Source: an uncultured Eubacteriales bacterium
Lineage (GTDB): Bacteria; Bacillota; Clostridia; Christensenellales; Aristaeellaceae
Direction of reading: 5' to 3'
DNA: 48,352 nucleotides
Assembly: GCA_902785105.1 (NCBI GenBank)
Contig: CACZXF010000013.1
Location: forward strand, 1 to 48,352
A program made the translations under genes and the position numbers. Shown piece after piece: positions 8,158 to 17,069 of the stretch. Each line of letters starts with the position of its first letter. Position 1 is the first letter of the stretch. Below the pieces are notes generated by a model. The model saw nothing but the letters and a program-made list of their open reading frames with translations. It did not search any database and had not been told where the DNA came from.

Positions 8158-9279
8158 TCAGCTCTCCATGAACCGGCAGTCCTCCAGCAGGCGGATGATG
8201 GGCAGATGCTGGGGGCACGCGCCTTCGCACTGGCCGCACTGTATGCAATCACTGGGCTTGCCCCGGCCCTGGGTGACGATGTTGTGCTCGCGGACGGTCC
8301 TGAAATGGGGACTGCCGCCACGACGGTTGTAGACCGCGAACAGCTCGGGGATGGGGATGTTCCGGGGACAGCCGTCCACGCAATAGTGGCAGGCGGTACA
8401 GGGGATGGACTGATCCGCGTCGATCGCCGCCCGCGCTTTTTGGATGACGGCCTGCTCAGCGTCAGTCAGCTTTTTGAATTTCTTCATATAGGAAAGGTTG
8501 TCCTCCATCTGGGCAAGGCTGCTCATGCCGCTGAGGACAGTGATGATGTTGTCCAGGCTGGCCACAAAGCGTATGGCCCAGCCGGCGTAGGACAGGCCGC
8601 TGCCGGTGGCGTCAAAGACCGCCTTTACCGTCGGTATCGGATCGGCCAGTATGCCGCCCTTCACCGGCTCCATCACCGTAACCGGCTTTCCGTAGGCCTT
8701 GCAGATCTCCCAGTTGCGCCTGGACGCCACGCCGGGGTTCTCCCAGTCGGCGTAGTTGATCTGAAGCTGTACAAATTCGATCTCCGGGTGGGCCTTTAGG
8801 ACCTGTTCCAGCAGTTCCGGGTCGGCATGGAAGGAGATGCCCAGATGTTTAATAAGGCCCCTGGCCTTCTGCTCGGCGACGAAATCCCAGATGTGATATT
8901 CGTCATACTTCGTGTAGTTGTTGCGCTGTAAGGCGTGGAGCAGGTAATAATCGAAATAGCCCGCGCCGGTGCGCTCCAGGCTGGTGAAGAATTGCTGCTT
9001 GGCACTGGCCTCGTCGTGGCATTGCAGCCAGGCGTTCAGCTTAGTGGCGAGGGTGTAGGCATCGCGGGGATAGCGGTCCGCCACCGCCGCCTTAAAGGCC
9101 GCCTCGCTCTCGCCGTTGTCGTAGACGTAGGCCGTGTCAAAATAGGTGCCGCCTGCCGCGATGAATTTGTCTGCCATCTGACAGACCTGCGGCACGTCGA
9201 TCTTGCCGTCGGCCAGCTTCGGCAGGCGCATCAGGCCGAAGCCCAGCTTGAAGGTATCCTTTCCCAGATATTCGCTCAT
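8158..9279 (-). CDS. Aldo/keto reductase with C-terminal 2x[4Fe-4S] ferredoxin domain
   Basis: A 373-residue oxidoreductase. The AKR tetrad is D48, Y53, K81 and H115 in the TIM barrel. At the C-terminus two cysteine clusters, CTACHYCVDGCP and CIQCGQCEGACP, are expected to bind two [4Fe-4S] clusters. This fusion is common in anaerobic Clostridia and is usually annotated only as aldo/keto reductase; the physiological substrate is unknown. AAGGAGG (9287-9293) is 7 bases before ATG 9279 and 4 before ATG 9282, so 9279 is preferred. The start region overlaps the stop of the upstream small membrane protein gene (ATGATGA), which shows translational coupling. Confidence 0.9.
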   Translation of the reverse strand: MSEYLGKDTFKLGFGLMRLPKLADGKIDVPQVCQMADKFIAAGGTYFDTAYVYDNGESEAAFKAAVADRYPRDAYTLATKLNAWLQCHDEASAKQQFFTSLERTGAGYFDYYLLHALQRNNYTKYDEYHIWDFVAEQKARGLIKHLGISFHADPELLEQVLKAHPEIEFVQLQINYADWENPGVASRRNWEICKAYGKPVTVMEPVKGGILADPIPTVKAVFDATGSGLSYAGWAIRFVASLDNIITVLSGMSSLAQMEDNLSYMKKFKKLTDAEQAVIQKARAAIDADQSIPCTACHYCVDGCPRNIPIPELFAVYNRRGGSPHFRTVREHNIVTQGRGKPSDCIQCGQCEGACPQHLPIIRLLEDCRFMES

Positions 9280-9638
9280 CATTTTGCCTCCTTGTCGTTG
9301 TGTATATTCTCTCGCAGCCTGTCCGCCAGCAGATACCACTGCTGCACGGTATTTTCCAGGAAGAAATAGTGCCAGAAATAGAAGCCCAGCAGCACGGCAA
9401 ACCCCAGCATCAGCAACGCAGCCAGCGGGTTCGTCTCGGGATGGAGCACCACCAGGTCCACCAGAAATAACTCGATGAAAACCGTCATCACAACCACGAT
9501 CAGATGCACCAGCCGCTCGTGCTGGAGCCACTTCAGCCTTTCAAGGTGCAGCGCCAGCAGGGCCTGGGTCGGTTCCGAGGCCTGAAGTATGGCCTCGTGT
9601 TCCATGCAGTATCGCTTGATGTTGATGCCCTGCCGCAT
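9279..9638 (-). CDS. Small membrane protein with two predicted transmembrane helices
   Basis: A 119-residue protein not recognised by family. An amphipathic, charged N-terminal half (about 1-45) is followed by two hydrophobic helices (LIVVVMTVFIELFLVDLVVL, about 46-65, and LAALLMLGFAVLLGFYFWHY, about 72-91) and a charged tail. GGAGG at 9648-9652 is 9 bases upstream of the ATG. It is the first gene of the operon with the Fe-S reductase and phosphoesterase, and its stop overlaps the reductase start. Cytoplasmic N and C termini are likely; function unknown. Confidence 0.75.
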   Translation of the reverse strand: MRQGINIKRYCMEHEAILQASEPTQALLALHLERLKWLQHERLVHLIVVVMTVFIELFLVDLVVLHPETNPLAALLMLGFAVLLGFYFWHYFFLENTVQQWYLLADRLRENIHNDKEAK

Positions 9639-9670
9639 ACAGCCGCGCCTCCGTATATATTTATAGTTAT

Positions 9671-9699
9671 ATTATAGCGTCAAAGCGGGCAAATGTCCA
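9671..9699 (-). promoter_or_regulatory. Promoter of the membrane protein/reductase/phosphoesterase operon
   Basis: On the minus strand TGGACA (9694-9699) and a perfect TATAAT (9671-9676) are separated by exactly 17 bases. It is divergent from the XRE gene promoter, and the two -35 boxes lie about 40 bases apart. Confidence 0.75.
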
Positions 9700-9701
9700 T
9701 G

Positions 9702-9756
9702 TTCAACCGGGATTCTTGTTAATTCAACCTGCGGTTGCTTGCAATTCATAGTTGAA
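9702..9756. promoter_or_regulatory. Candidate operator: repeated TTCAAC motif between divergent promoters
   Basis: TTCAACC occurs at 9702-9708 and again at 9723-9729, exactly 21 bases (two helical turns) apart. The inverted form GTTGAA is at 9751-9756. The copies lie between the two divergent promoters and inside the spacer of the plus-strand one, where an XRE-type autoregulator would be expected to bind. No binding evidence; inference from position and repetition. Confidence 0.5.
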
Positions 9757-9767
9757 TATGCTATGAT
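9739..9767 (+). promoter_or_regulatory. Promoter of the XRE regulator gene
   Basis: TTGCAA (9739-9744) and TATGAT (9762-9767) are separated by 17 bases, about 35 bases before the start codon of the regulator. Confidence 0.7.
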
Positions 9768-9800
9768 ACAGCCATCAAATCGCATTGGAGGCTGAAAAAT

Positions 9801-11261
9801 ATGATCGATAATCGCGCAGTTGGCAGGACCATCGCGGCCCTGAGGCAGAGCAGGAACATGACCCAGCAGCAGTTGGCGGCGGCGCTGAACGTCTCGCATC
9901 AGGCCGTTTCCAAGTGGGAAAACGGCGCGGCGCTGCCGGACGTGCAGACGCTGATGGAACTGACGCGGCTGTTCGGCGTCACTATGGAACAGCTTTTGAA
10001 CGGCGAGGTGCCGGAGGATCGCTTCAACAAGGACGAGTCCGGTGAAGACCCCTTTCAGAACATCGGGAACTTCTTCAACAACATCGTCAACGGCATCTTC
10101 CAGACTCCCAAACCGGAGGGTGAAGAGGATAAGACCATCGACGATGAAAACGATAATATTGATGTGGAAAAGCTGCTGCAAATGGCGCCCTACATGTCCC
10201 GCGAGGCGCTGGACGAGCTGCTTTTGAAGCATCGCAAACAGCTCAGCAGCGACGACATCGCGAAGTTCGCGCCATTTATTTCCAAGGAATGTCTGGAAAA
10301 GCTGATACAGAACCCGAATTCTCAGATCACCTGGGACAATCTTCAGAAGATTGCGCCGTTCCTCAAGCGGGAAGTGGTGGACCGGCTGGCAAAGCTGGCC
10401 GCGGAGGGCGGCAGGGTCATCCAGGACCCCAACACCTGCGAGAACATCAACAAAGCGTTTGAGGACCTCGGCAGGGGCATGGAAAAGGTGGTCCGCAAGG
10501 TCGGGGAAGTCGGCGAGGGCATGGTCAACGAGGTGGTCAACGCCTACAACAGCTTCGTTGACAGCACCAGCGGACGGGAGGAGCGGACCAACGCCCTGCG
10601 CAACGCCGCATGCCGCCGGGCCATGGAGGACGGCAACTGGGACTGGCTGGCCGCCCACATGGACGACATCACCGACGAGGCGCTGCTCAAGGACATCGCA
10701 CAGAAGGCCAACGGGCTGGGGATGCACGACTGGGTGCTGGACCACATGAACGGCTACGCCGACACCCGCACCATCGACGCCGCCATCGAGTCGGGGAACT
10801 GGAGCTGGCTGGGCGACCATGTCTGGCAGTTCGAGGACGAGATTCAGGAGAAGATCGCCCTGGCAGCCGCAAGGGCCGAGAACTGGCAGTGGGTTTCCAC
10901 CTATGCCGAGCAGATCTCACTGGATAATTGCGCGGATCAGATCGCCGTTGCCGCCTACCGCGCCGGGTCAAAGGTACTGGTGCTGCAGCTGGTGGAGCAC
11001 TGCATGAGTCCGGAGCAGCGGGAGACCCTCGCGGATGAGGTCGTTTCCAAGGATGACTATGACTTTCTCGACGACATCGCGGAGGAGCTGTTCCCCGAAT
11101 ACTTCGGACGCCTCTGCCTCGCCCGCGCCCAGGACAAGCGCTGGGACACCGTCGCCCGCTTCGCCGACCGTGCCGACCATGACGCCGTGGAAAAGCTGAT
11201 GGAGCTGGCCATCGCTGAGGGCAATTTTGACGCCATCGACCTGCTGAATCCGCTGCTGTAA
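9801..11261 (+). CDS. XRE-family transcriptional regulator with large helical-repeat C-terminus
   Basis: A 486-residue protein. Residues about 8-64 are a Cro/CI-type helix-turn-helix (TQQQLAAALNVSHQAVSKWE). The long C-terminal part has no catalytic motif I recognise. From about residue 270 it contains recurring units with the pattern D/SGNWxWLxxH (DGNWDWLAAH, SGNWSWLGDH, AENWQWVSTY) separated by about 35 residues, which suggests an alpha-helical repeat domain for sensing or protein contact. GGAGG at 9787-9791 is 9 bases from the ATG. It diverges from the membrane-protein operon and may control both, through the TTCAAC repeats. Confidence 0.85.
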   Translation: MIDNRAVGRTIAALRQSRNMTQQQLAAALNVSHQAVSKWENGAALPDVQTLMELTRLFGVTMEQLLNGEVPEDRFNKDESGEDPFQNIGNFFNNIVNGIFQTPKPEGEEDKTIDDENDNIDVEKLLQMAPYMSREALDELLLKHRKQLSSDDIAKFAPFISKECLEKLIQNPNSQITWDNLQKIAPFLKREVVDRLAKLAAEGGRVIQDPNTCENINKAFEDLGRGMEKVVRKVGEVGEGMVNEVVNAYNSFVDSTSGREERTNALRNAACRRAMEDGNWDWLAAHMDDITDEALLKDIAQKANGLGMHDWVLDHMNGYADTRTIDAAIESGNWSWLGDHVWQFEDEIQEKIALAAARAENWQWVSTYAEQISLDNCADQIAVAAYRAGSKVLVLQLVEHCMSPEQRETLADEVVSKDDYDFLDDIAEELFPEYFGRLCLARAQDKRWDTVARFADRADHDAVEKLMELAIAEGNFDAIDLLNPLL

Positions 11262-11296
11262 GTCGTCAGGCACGGGTCGTAACCCATCATCTAAAA

Positions 11297-11328
11297 ACAG
11301 AAGGACGCCGATTGCGACGTCCTTCTGT
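11297..11328. terminator. Bidirectional terminator between the XRE and topoisomerase genes
   Basis: ACAGAAGGACG (11297-11307) pairs with CGTCCTTCTGT (11318-11328). On the minus strand it is followed by TTTTTAG, so it mainly terminates the topoisomerase A-subunit gene; on the plus strand it is followed by CTGTTTAT. Confidence 0.85.
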
Positions 11329-11332
11329 CTGT

Positions 11333-13765
11333 TTATGCCTTGACCAGCTCCGTCACCACATCGTCCAGCACAACAACGACGTAGGGCTCGCCCTTGCCGG
11401 TGCGGGGCTCGATGGGGATGTTGTCGGAATAGTATGGGGTGACAGTGCCGTTTTTCTGGATGATCCGGAAGGTGTAGGGTTCCTTGACGGTCAGGGCTCC
11501 GGCGACCATGCTGCCGTTCTGGCCGTTCTTCGTAAAGGCGAAGGCCTTGACGCCCTTGCCGCCACGGGCCTGGCGGTCGAAGTCGATGAGCAGGCAGCGC
11601 TTCATATAGCCCATTTCGGAGATCATGATGATCTCTCCCTCGCTGTTGTGGAGGAACAGGAAAGCGGCGCTGTCGTCCGCAGCGAGGGTCATGGCCTTGA
11701 CGCCCGCCGCCGTGCGGCCAATGAGGGATACTTCCTCGATGGCAAAGTGGATCGCCATGCCCTTGCGGCTGAGCATCAGCACGCTCTCGTAGCCCTCGGG
11801 GCGCTGGACGGTCAGCAGCTTATCGCCATTTTTCAGATTGATGGCGGCGAAGCGTGACTTGCGGACGTTGTAATCCGCCAGCGTGCTGCGCTTGATGAGG
11901 CCCTTTTCCGTGGCCAGCAGTATTTCGCCGGACCAGTCCCCGGCATCCAGCAGCGCTACCAGCTTTTCGTCGCTCTCCAGACCGGCCAGCAGGCCGCCCA
12001 GGGCGAGGCCGCGCTCCTTCGGCTTTGTGGATTCGGCGACCTGAGCGACATTTAATAAGTAGCAGTTGCCCATGTCCGTGAAGAACATCAGCTTGCGGTC
12101 GGTCATGGTGCGCAGGATGGTCTTGGGCGGGTCAGTGAAATCGCCGGAGGACAGCGCCTTGTCGAAAGCCTTCGGGGCCATGCGGCGGATGAAGCCGGCC
12201 TGGGTGGCGAACACCACGGCCTCGTCGGCGGCGGGCTTTTCCTCCTCGATGACGATCTCCTCGAAGGAATCCACCAGCTCCGTGCGGCGGGGGTCGGCGA
12301 ATTTCTGCCGCACCTCCTGGAGCTCCTTCTTGATGACGGCCATCAGCTTTTTCTCACTGGCGAGTATGCCATTCAGACGGTTGATTAATTTAGTCAGTTC
12401 TTCATACTCTTTCCGAAGGGCCAGCACCTCTAAGTTGGTCAGCCGCTGCAAACGCATGTCCAGTATGGCCTGGGCCTGGATCTGTGTGAGGCCGAAGCGC
12501 TCCATCAGCTTTTCCCTTGCCTCCTTGGGGGTCTTGCTGCCGCGGATTAGTTTAATAACCTCGTCCAGGTTGTCCACGGCGATGATGAGGCCTTCCAGGA
12601 TGTGGGCGCGGGCCTCGGCCTGGGCCAGCTCGTATTTGGTGCGGCGGGTGACGACGTTCTTCTGGTGGTCGATGTAATAGCCGATGATCTGCTTTATGCC
12701 CATCTGCTTGGGCTTGCCCTCGGCGATGGCCACCATGTTGACGCCGAAGGTCACCTGCAAATCGGAATATTTATACAGGGCGTTCAGTACCTTTTCCGGG
12801 TCGCAGTCCCGCTTGACCTCCACCACGGCACGCATACCCATGCGGTCGGACTCGTCGCGGATATCGTAGATGTTGGTTAAAACGCCCTTCTTTTCCTCGG
12901 AGACCCGCAGTATCTTTTCCAGCATGGCTGCCTTGTTGACCTGATAGGGGATCTCGTCGATGACGATGAGCTTGCGGCCTGCCGTGCCATCTTCAATGTG
13001 GACCTTGGCGCGAACCTTGAGCTTGCCGCGGCCCGTCTCGTAAGCCTGGACCAGTTCCTCGTCCTTCGCCAGCAGGCCGCCGGTGGGAAAGTCGGGGCCG
13101 GGCATGATGTCCATGAGCTGGGCGGTGGTGATCTTCGGGTTGTCGATCTGGGCGATGACGGCGTCGGTGGCCTCCCCCAGGTTGTGAGGCGGAATGTTGG
13201 TGGCAAGACCCACGGCGATGCCGCTGCAGCCGTTCACCAGCAGGTTCGGGAAGCGGGCGGGCAGCAGGTCCGGCTCCTTGATGGTGTCGTCGAAGTTGAG
13301 GTGGAAGCCCACGGTATCCTTCTCGATGTCCTGGAGCATAGTCTCGGCCTGCTGGGTCATGCGGGCCTCGGTGTAACGCATGGCGGCAGGGCTGTCACCG
13401 TCGATGGAGCCAAAGTTGCCGTGGCCGTCCACCAATTGGGTGCGCATCACGAAGGGCTGGGCCATGCGGGCCAGCGCGTCATAGACCGAGGTGTCCCCGT
13501 GGGGATGGAATTTGCCCAGACAGTCACCCACGATGCGGGCACACTTGCGGTGGGGCTTGTCGGAGGTGTTGCCCAGCTCGTGCATGGTGAACAGTATGCG
13601 CCGCTGGACCGGCTTCAGACCGTCCTCCACACGGGGCAGTGCACGCTCCAGTATGACGTACTCTGAGTACGGCATCATGGATTCGTGCATCACGTCCTCC
13701 ATGTTTTTATCAATGATCTCCTCCGGGCGGCGCGGAGGCATGTCGTCCTTTTTTCTCTTTGCCAT
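11333..13765 (-). CDS. Type IIA DNA topoisomerase subunit A (GyrA/ParC family)
   Basis: An 810-residue DNA cleavage-religation subunit. The catalytic tyrosine is in AAMRYTEAR (Y131). The quinolone-region equivalent HPHGDTSVYD is intact, with T92 and D96 at the positions of E. coli GyrA S83 and D87. The breakage-reunion domain (QAQAILDMRLQRLTNLE) looks gyrase-like. In the C-terminal beta-pinwheel, however, the first blade (GFIRRMAPKAFDKALSSGDF) lacks the GyrA-box QRRGGRG expected there; a partial QARGGKG appears only in a later blade. Absence of the box from the first blade is typical of topoisomerase IV ParC, so this may be a decatenating enzyme or a second enzyme beside a canonical gyrase elsewhere. 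It follows its B subunit gene by 66 bases, which contain a repeat hairpin. I leave the symbol open. Confidence 0.9.
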   Translation of the reverse strand: MAKRKKDDMPPRRPEEIIDKNMEDVMHESMMPYSEYVILERALPRVEDGLKPVQRRILFTMHELGNTSDKPHRKCARIVGDCLGKFHPHGDTSVYDALARMAQPFVMRTQLVDGHGNFGSIDGDSPAAMRYTEARMTQQAETMLQDIEKDTVGFHLNFDDTIKEPDLLPARFPNLLVNGCSGIAVGLATNIPPHNLGEATDAVIAQIDNPKITTAQLMDIMPGPDFPTGGLLAKDEELVQAYETGRGKLKVRAKVHIEDGTAGRKLIVIDEIPYQVNKAAMLEKILRVSEEKKGVLTNIYDIRDESDRMGMRAVVEVKRDCDPEKVLNALYKYSDLQVTFGVNMVAIAEGKPKQMGIKQIIGYYIDHQKNVVTRRTKYELAQAEARAHILEGLIIAVDNLDEVIKLIRGSKTPKEAREKLMERFGLTQIQAQAILDMRLQRLTNLEVLALRKEYEELTKLINRLNGILASEKKLMAVIKKELQEVRQKFADPRRTELVDSFEEIVIEEEKPAADEAVVFATQAGFIRRMAPKAFDKALSSGDFTDPPKTILRTMTDRKLMFFTDMGNCYLLNVAQVAESTKPKERGLALGGLLAGLESDEKLVALLDAGDWSGEILLATEKGLIKRSTLADYNVRKSRFAAINLKNGDKLLTVQRPEGYESVLMLSRKGMAIHFAIEEVSLIGRTAAGVKAMTLAADDSAAFLFLHNSEGEIIMISEMGYMKRCLLIDFDRQARGGKGVKAFAFTKNGQNGSMVAGALTVKEPYTFRIIQKNGTVTPYYSDNIPIEPRTGKGEPYVVVVLDDVVTELVKA

Positions 13766-13796
13766 GGGATGCTCCTAAATTTGGTTTGTGGAGAGC

Positions 13797-13823
13797 GGGC
13801 GGCGAAACGCCGCCCCTACAGGG
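13797..13823 (+). repeat. Half copy of the REPIN-like GC-rich hairpin repeat
   Basis: GGGCGGCG-AAA-CGCCGCCC (13797-13815) is a perfect 8-bp stem followed by CTACAGGG. The same hairpin and the same CCCCTAC flank recur at 26341-26365 and 29134-29159. It lies in the 66-base spacer between the two topoisomerase subunit genes. Confidence 0.8.
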
Positions 13824-13831
13824 ATAGTTCT

Positions 13832-15799
13832 TTATGAATTTACTTCTCCTGTTACGGGAACGAAGTTATCTTCCTTGTTGAAGTTGGCGTATTTGCTGAT
13901 GTATTCCCTTCTCGGCTCCACCTTGTCGCCCATCAGGACGGTGACCTTGCGCTCCACGTCCATCAGGTCCTCGATGCCCACGCGCATCAGCTTGCGGCCA
14001 TCGGGGTTCAGGGTGGTATCCCAGAGCTGTTCGGGGTTCATCTCGCCCAGTCCCTTGTAGCGCTGGAGGGTGTAGCCCTTCCCCATCTGCTTGATGGCGG
14101 CGGGGAGGGCGTTGTCGTCATAGCAATAGAGGGTCTTGTCCCCCTTGGCGACCTTGTAGAGTGGCGGCATGCCGATGTAGACGTGACCGTCGGTGATCAG
14201 CTCGCGCATGTGGCGGTAGAAGAAGGTCAGCAGGATCGCGCGGATGTGGGCGCCGTCCTGGTCGGCATCGGAGAGGATGATGACCTTGTTGTATTTGAGC
14301 TTGCTCAGGTTGAATTCCTCGCCGATGCCGGTGCCCAGGGCGGTGATGATGGAGCGGAACTCCTCGTTTTGAAGCACCTGCTCCAGCTTTTTCTTCTCCA
14401 CGTTCAGCGGCTTGCCCCTCAGCGGCAGTATGGCCTGGAACCGGCGGTCGCGGCCCTGCTTGGCGCTGCCGCCTGCGGAATCGCCCTCCACGATAAACAG
14501 CTCGTTCTGCTCGGCATTGCGGCCCGTGCAGCTCGACAGCTTGCCCACCAGCGGCGCGGCCTCCAGTTGTCCGGCCATACGGGCGTTGTCGCGGGCTTTT
14601 CTCGCGGCTTCGCGGACCTTTGCCGCCTTCACGGCCTTCTGGACGATGGCCTGAGCGAAGTCCTGATTTTTAAGGTCGTCCAGATAGATGGAGAGCTGTT
14701 CGAGACAAACCGCCTCGTAGACCGGGCGAACCTCGGTATTTCCCAGGCGACCCTTGGTCTGTCCCTCGAACTGGGGATTCTTCACCCCGGCGTAAACCAC
14801 GGCGGTCATGCCCTCACGGAAGTCGTCGCCGGCCAGGTTGTTGTCCTTTTCCTTGAGGATGCCGGCGCGGCGGGCATAGTCGTTGAATGCCTTGGTGACG
14901 GCGGTCTTGAAGCCGATCTCATGGGTGCCGCCCTCGGGAGTGGGCACGTTGTTGACGTAGGAATAGATGTTGTCCGTGTAGGCGTCGGTGTACTGGATCG
15001 CCACGCGCACCAGCGTGCTGTCCTTCGTCGCCTCAAAGACGATGGGTTCGGTGATGGCGGTCTTGTCCGCGTTGAGGAAACGCACGAAATCCGCCAGGCC
15101 ACCCTCGTAGCACCAGGACTGCGTGCGCTCCTCGGGGTCCCTCACCCGCTCGTCGGTGAAGGTGAAGCGCACGCCCTTGTTCAGATAGGCCAGCTCCTGC
15201 ACGCGGCGGCTAACGGTGTCGCGGTTGAAGCGCACGTCCTCAAAGACCCGCCGGTCGGGCAGGAAGCACACCTGGGTGCCGCGCTTGCGGGTGCTGCCCA
15301 GCTTTTGGAGGTGCTGGACCGTGTGGCCGCTGATGATCTTGCCGGTCTTGGGGTCGGTGATGGATTCAAAGCGGGCCTGATAATGGCTGTAATCTTTATA
15401 GACATCCACCGTCACCCACTCGGACAGGGCGTTCACTACCGACGCGCCGACGCCGTGCAGGCCACCGGAATAAGCATAGTTTTTGTCGTTGAACTTGCCG
15501 CCGGCGTGGAGCTGGGTATAGACTACTTCAACGGCGGAAACGCCCAGCTTGGGGTGAATGTCCACCGGGATGCCGCGACCGTTGTCGGTCACCTCGCAGG
15601 AGCCGTCCTTTTTGAGCGTGACGGTAATCTCCGTGGCGTAGCCGTTGGCCGCCTCGTCGATGGCGTTGTCCACGATCTCCCATATCATATGATGAAGCCC
15701 CCGCAGACCCGTGGAGCCGATGTACATGCCGGGACGCATTCGAACCGCGTCCAGCCCCTCCAGCACCTGTATGTCGCGGGCGGTATATTCATTCGCCAT
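13832..15799 (-). CDS. Type IIA DNA topoisomerase subunit B (GyrB/ParE family)
   Basis: A 655-residue ATPase subunit. GHKL motifs are [17 protein letters not shown] and [14 protein letters not shown]. The transducer and the TOPRIM metal site follow ([16 protein letters not shown], then [12 protein letters not shown]), then [15 protein letters not shown] near the C-terminus. Length fits GyrB/ParE of Bacillota. [15 protein letters not shown]-type sequence is gyrase-like, while the tail after EPRRE is ParE-like, so the assignment between gyrase and topoisomerase IV is open. GGAGG stands 5 bases before ATG 15799. It is not next to dnaA, dnaN or recF in this window, which slightly favours a second-copy or topoisomerase IV role. 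A TATAAT lies upstream on the minus strand at 15832-15837 without a good -35 box. Confidence 0.92.
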   Translation of the reverse strand: MANEYTARDIQVLEGLDAVRMRPGMYIGSTGLRGLHHMIWEIVDNAIDEAANGYATEITVTLKKDGSCEVTDNGRGIPVDIHPKLGVSAVEVVYTQLHAGGKFNDKNYAYSGGLHGVGASVVNALSEWVTVDVYKDYSHYQARFESITDPKTGKIISGHTVQHLQKLGSTRKRGTQVCFLPDRRVFEDVRFNRDTVSRRVQELAYLNKGVRFTFTDERVRDPEERTQSWCYEGGLADFVRFLNADKTAITEPIVFEATKDSTLVRVAIQYTDAYTDNIYSYVNNVPTPEGGTHEIGFKTAVTKAFNDYARRAGILKEKDNNLAGDDFREGMTAVVYAGVKNPQFEGQTKGRLGNTEVRPVYEAVCLEQLSIYLDDLKNQDFAQAIVQKAVKAAKVREAARKARDNARMAGQLEAAPLVGKLSSCTGRNAEQNELFIVEGDSAGGSAKQGRDRRFQAILPLRGKPLNVEKKKLEQVLQNEEFRSIITALGTGIGEEFNLSKLKYNKVIILSDADQDGAHIRAILLTFFYRHMRELITDGHVYIGMPPLYKVAKGDKTLYCYDDNALPAAIKQMGKGYTLQRYKGLGEMNPEQLWDTTLNPDGRKLMRVGIEDLMDVERKVTVLMGDKVEPRREYISKYANFNKEDNFVPVTGEVNS

Positions 15800-15871
15800 A
15801 GCTTCCTCCGATAATTTGCATAATCTATTTTATTATACAGCATTAAGGTTAATTCTGATGGGGAGGAATTA

Positions 15872-15902
15872 TTGACATACCCTCGTAGTTCCATGTTATA
15901 AT
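15872..15902 (+). promoter_or_regulatory. Extended -10 promoter of aldo/keto reductase gene
   Basis: TTGACA (15872-15877) and TATAAT (15897-15902) with a TG one base before the -10 box (TGTTATAAT). The spacer is 19 bases, longer than ideal, which the extended -10 may compensate. Confidence 0.65.
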
Positions 15903-15937
15903 ATGGACAACAAGCATTTATGACAGGAGGATTCATC

Positions 15938-16948
15938 ATGGCGGACATCGCGAACATCTATCTGGCAGACAAAGGGCGCTACAGCGGCATGGCCTACAAT
16001 CGCGTGGGCAGGAGCGGGCTCAAATTCCCGGCGGTATCGCTGGGTTTCTGGCACAACTTCGGCTCCAATGGCAATTACGACAACATGCGGGCGCTGTGCC
16101 GCACGGCCTTTGACCACGGCATCACACAGTTCGACCTGGCGAACAACTACGGCCCCGTCTATGGCAGCGCGGAAACCAACGCGGGCCGGATTTTGCGGGA
16201 GGATTTCCGGCCCTACCGGGATGAGCTGGTCATCACCTCCAAGGCGGGCTACGACATGTGGGACGGCCCTTACGGCAACTGGGGCAGTCGGAAGTATCTG
16301 GTGGCGAGCTGCGACCAGAGTTTGAAGCGGCTGGGGCTTGAATATGTTGACATCTTCTATCACCACCGCATGGACCCGGAAACGCCGCTGGAGGAGACCA
16401 TGGGCGCGCTGGATTATATCGTCCGGTCCGGGCGGGCGCTCTACGCGGGCATCTCCAATTACAACCGGGAGGCTACGGCAAAGGCTATCGAGATCGCGCG
16501 GGAATTAAAGCTGCCGCTGATCGTCAACCAGCGCCGCTATTCCATATTTGACAGAACCATTGAAGATGATGGAGTCAAAGCTTACTGCCGGGAACAGGGC
16601 ATGGGCATCATCGCATTCAGTCCGCTGGCGCAGGGATTGCTGACAGATCGGTATTTGAACGGCATCCCCGCCGACAGCCGCATCGCCCGTGACGGCAGGT
16701 TCCTAAAGGAGAGCAGTCTGACGCCTGAACGTCTGGAACAGATAAGGGCTTTAAATGAGCTGGCCCATGCGCGGGGACAGACCCTCGCAGAGATGGCGCT
16801 GGCCTGGGTATTGAAGGACGGCGATGTCTGCTCGGTGCTGATCGGGGCCTCGAAGCCGGAGCAGATTCTGGACAACATCAGGGCCATTGAAAACTGCACC
16901 TTCACCGCGGAGGAGCTTCAGAAAATCGACCTTATATGCGGGAGATAG
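15938..16948 (+). CDS. Aldo/keto reductase (YghZ/GPR-like)
   Basis: A 336-residue NADP-dependent oxidoreductase of the TIM-barrel AKR superfamily. FDLANNYGPVYGSAE holds the catalytic Asp and Tyr, ITSKAGYDMWDGPYGNWGSR the Lys, and IFYHHRMDP the His. The long loop after the lysine with GPYG.WGSRK resembles the YghZ/L-glyceraldehyde 3-phosphate reductase branch (AKR14). The C-terminal NADP-binding pattern is VLIGASKPEQILDN. No Fe-S tail, unlike the other AKR in this window. AGGAGG (15925-15930) is 7 bases from ATG 15938; an upstream in-frame ATG at 15920 lacks a ribosome site. It is a single-gene unit divergent from the topoisomerase genes. Confidence 0.88.
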   Translation: MADIANIYLADKGRYSGMAYNRVGRSGLKFPAVSLGFWHNFGSNGNYDNMRALCRTAFDHGITQFDLANNYGPVYGSAETNAGRILREDFRPYRDELVITSKAGYDMWDGPYGNWGSRKYLVASCDQSLKRLGLEYVDIFYHHRMDPETPLEETMGALDYIVRSGRALYAGISNYNREATAKAIEIARELKLPLIVNQRRYSIFDRTIEDDGVKAYCREQGMGIIAFSPLAQGLLTDRYLNGIPADSRIARDGRFLKESSLTPERLEQIRALNELAHARGQTLAEMALAWVLKDGDVCSVLIGASKPEQILDNIRAIENCTFTAEELQKIDLICGR

Positions 16949-16995
16949 GTCATTCAGCCACCCGTCAAAAGCCCGATAAATTCAACATAACGTGG

Positions 16996-17024
16996 TTGTT
17001 CACCATTGCGTATTATGGTATAAT
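16996..17024 (+). promoter_or_regulatory. Extended -10 promoter of the deacetylase/glycan genes
   Basis: TTGTTC (16996-17001), 17-base spacer, TATAAT (17019-17024) preceded by TGG, an extended -10. It is about 45 bases upstream of the deacetylase start. Confidence 0.65.
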
Positions 17025-17069
17025 TTCAGCAATATCTTTGTTTACGCTGTTCAATGACATGGGTGAGGA

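Noticed and set aside
14183-15814. Open frame of 543 codons opposite topoisomerase subunit B
   Set aside because: Antisense shadow; no ribosome site or recognisable domain.
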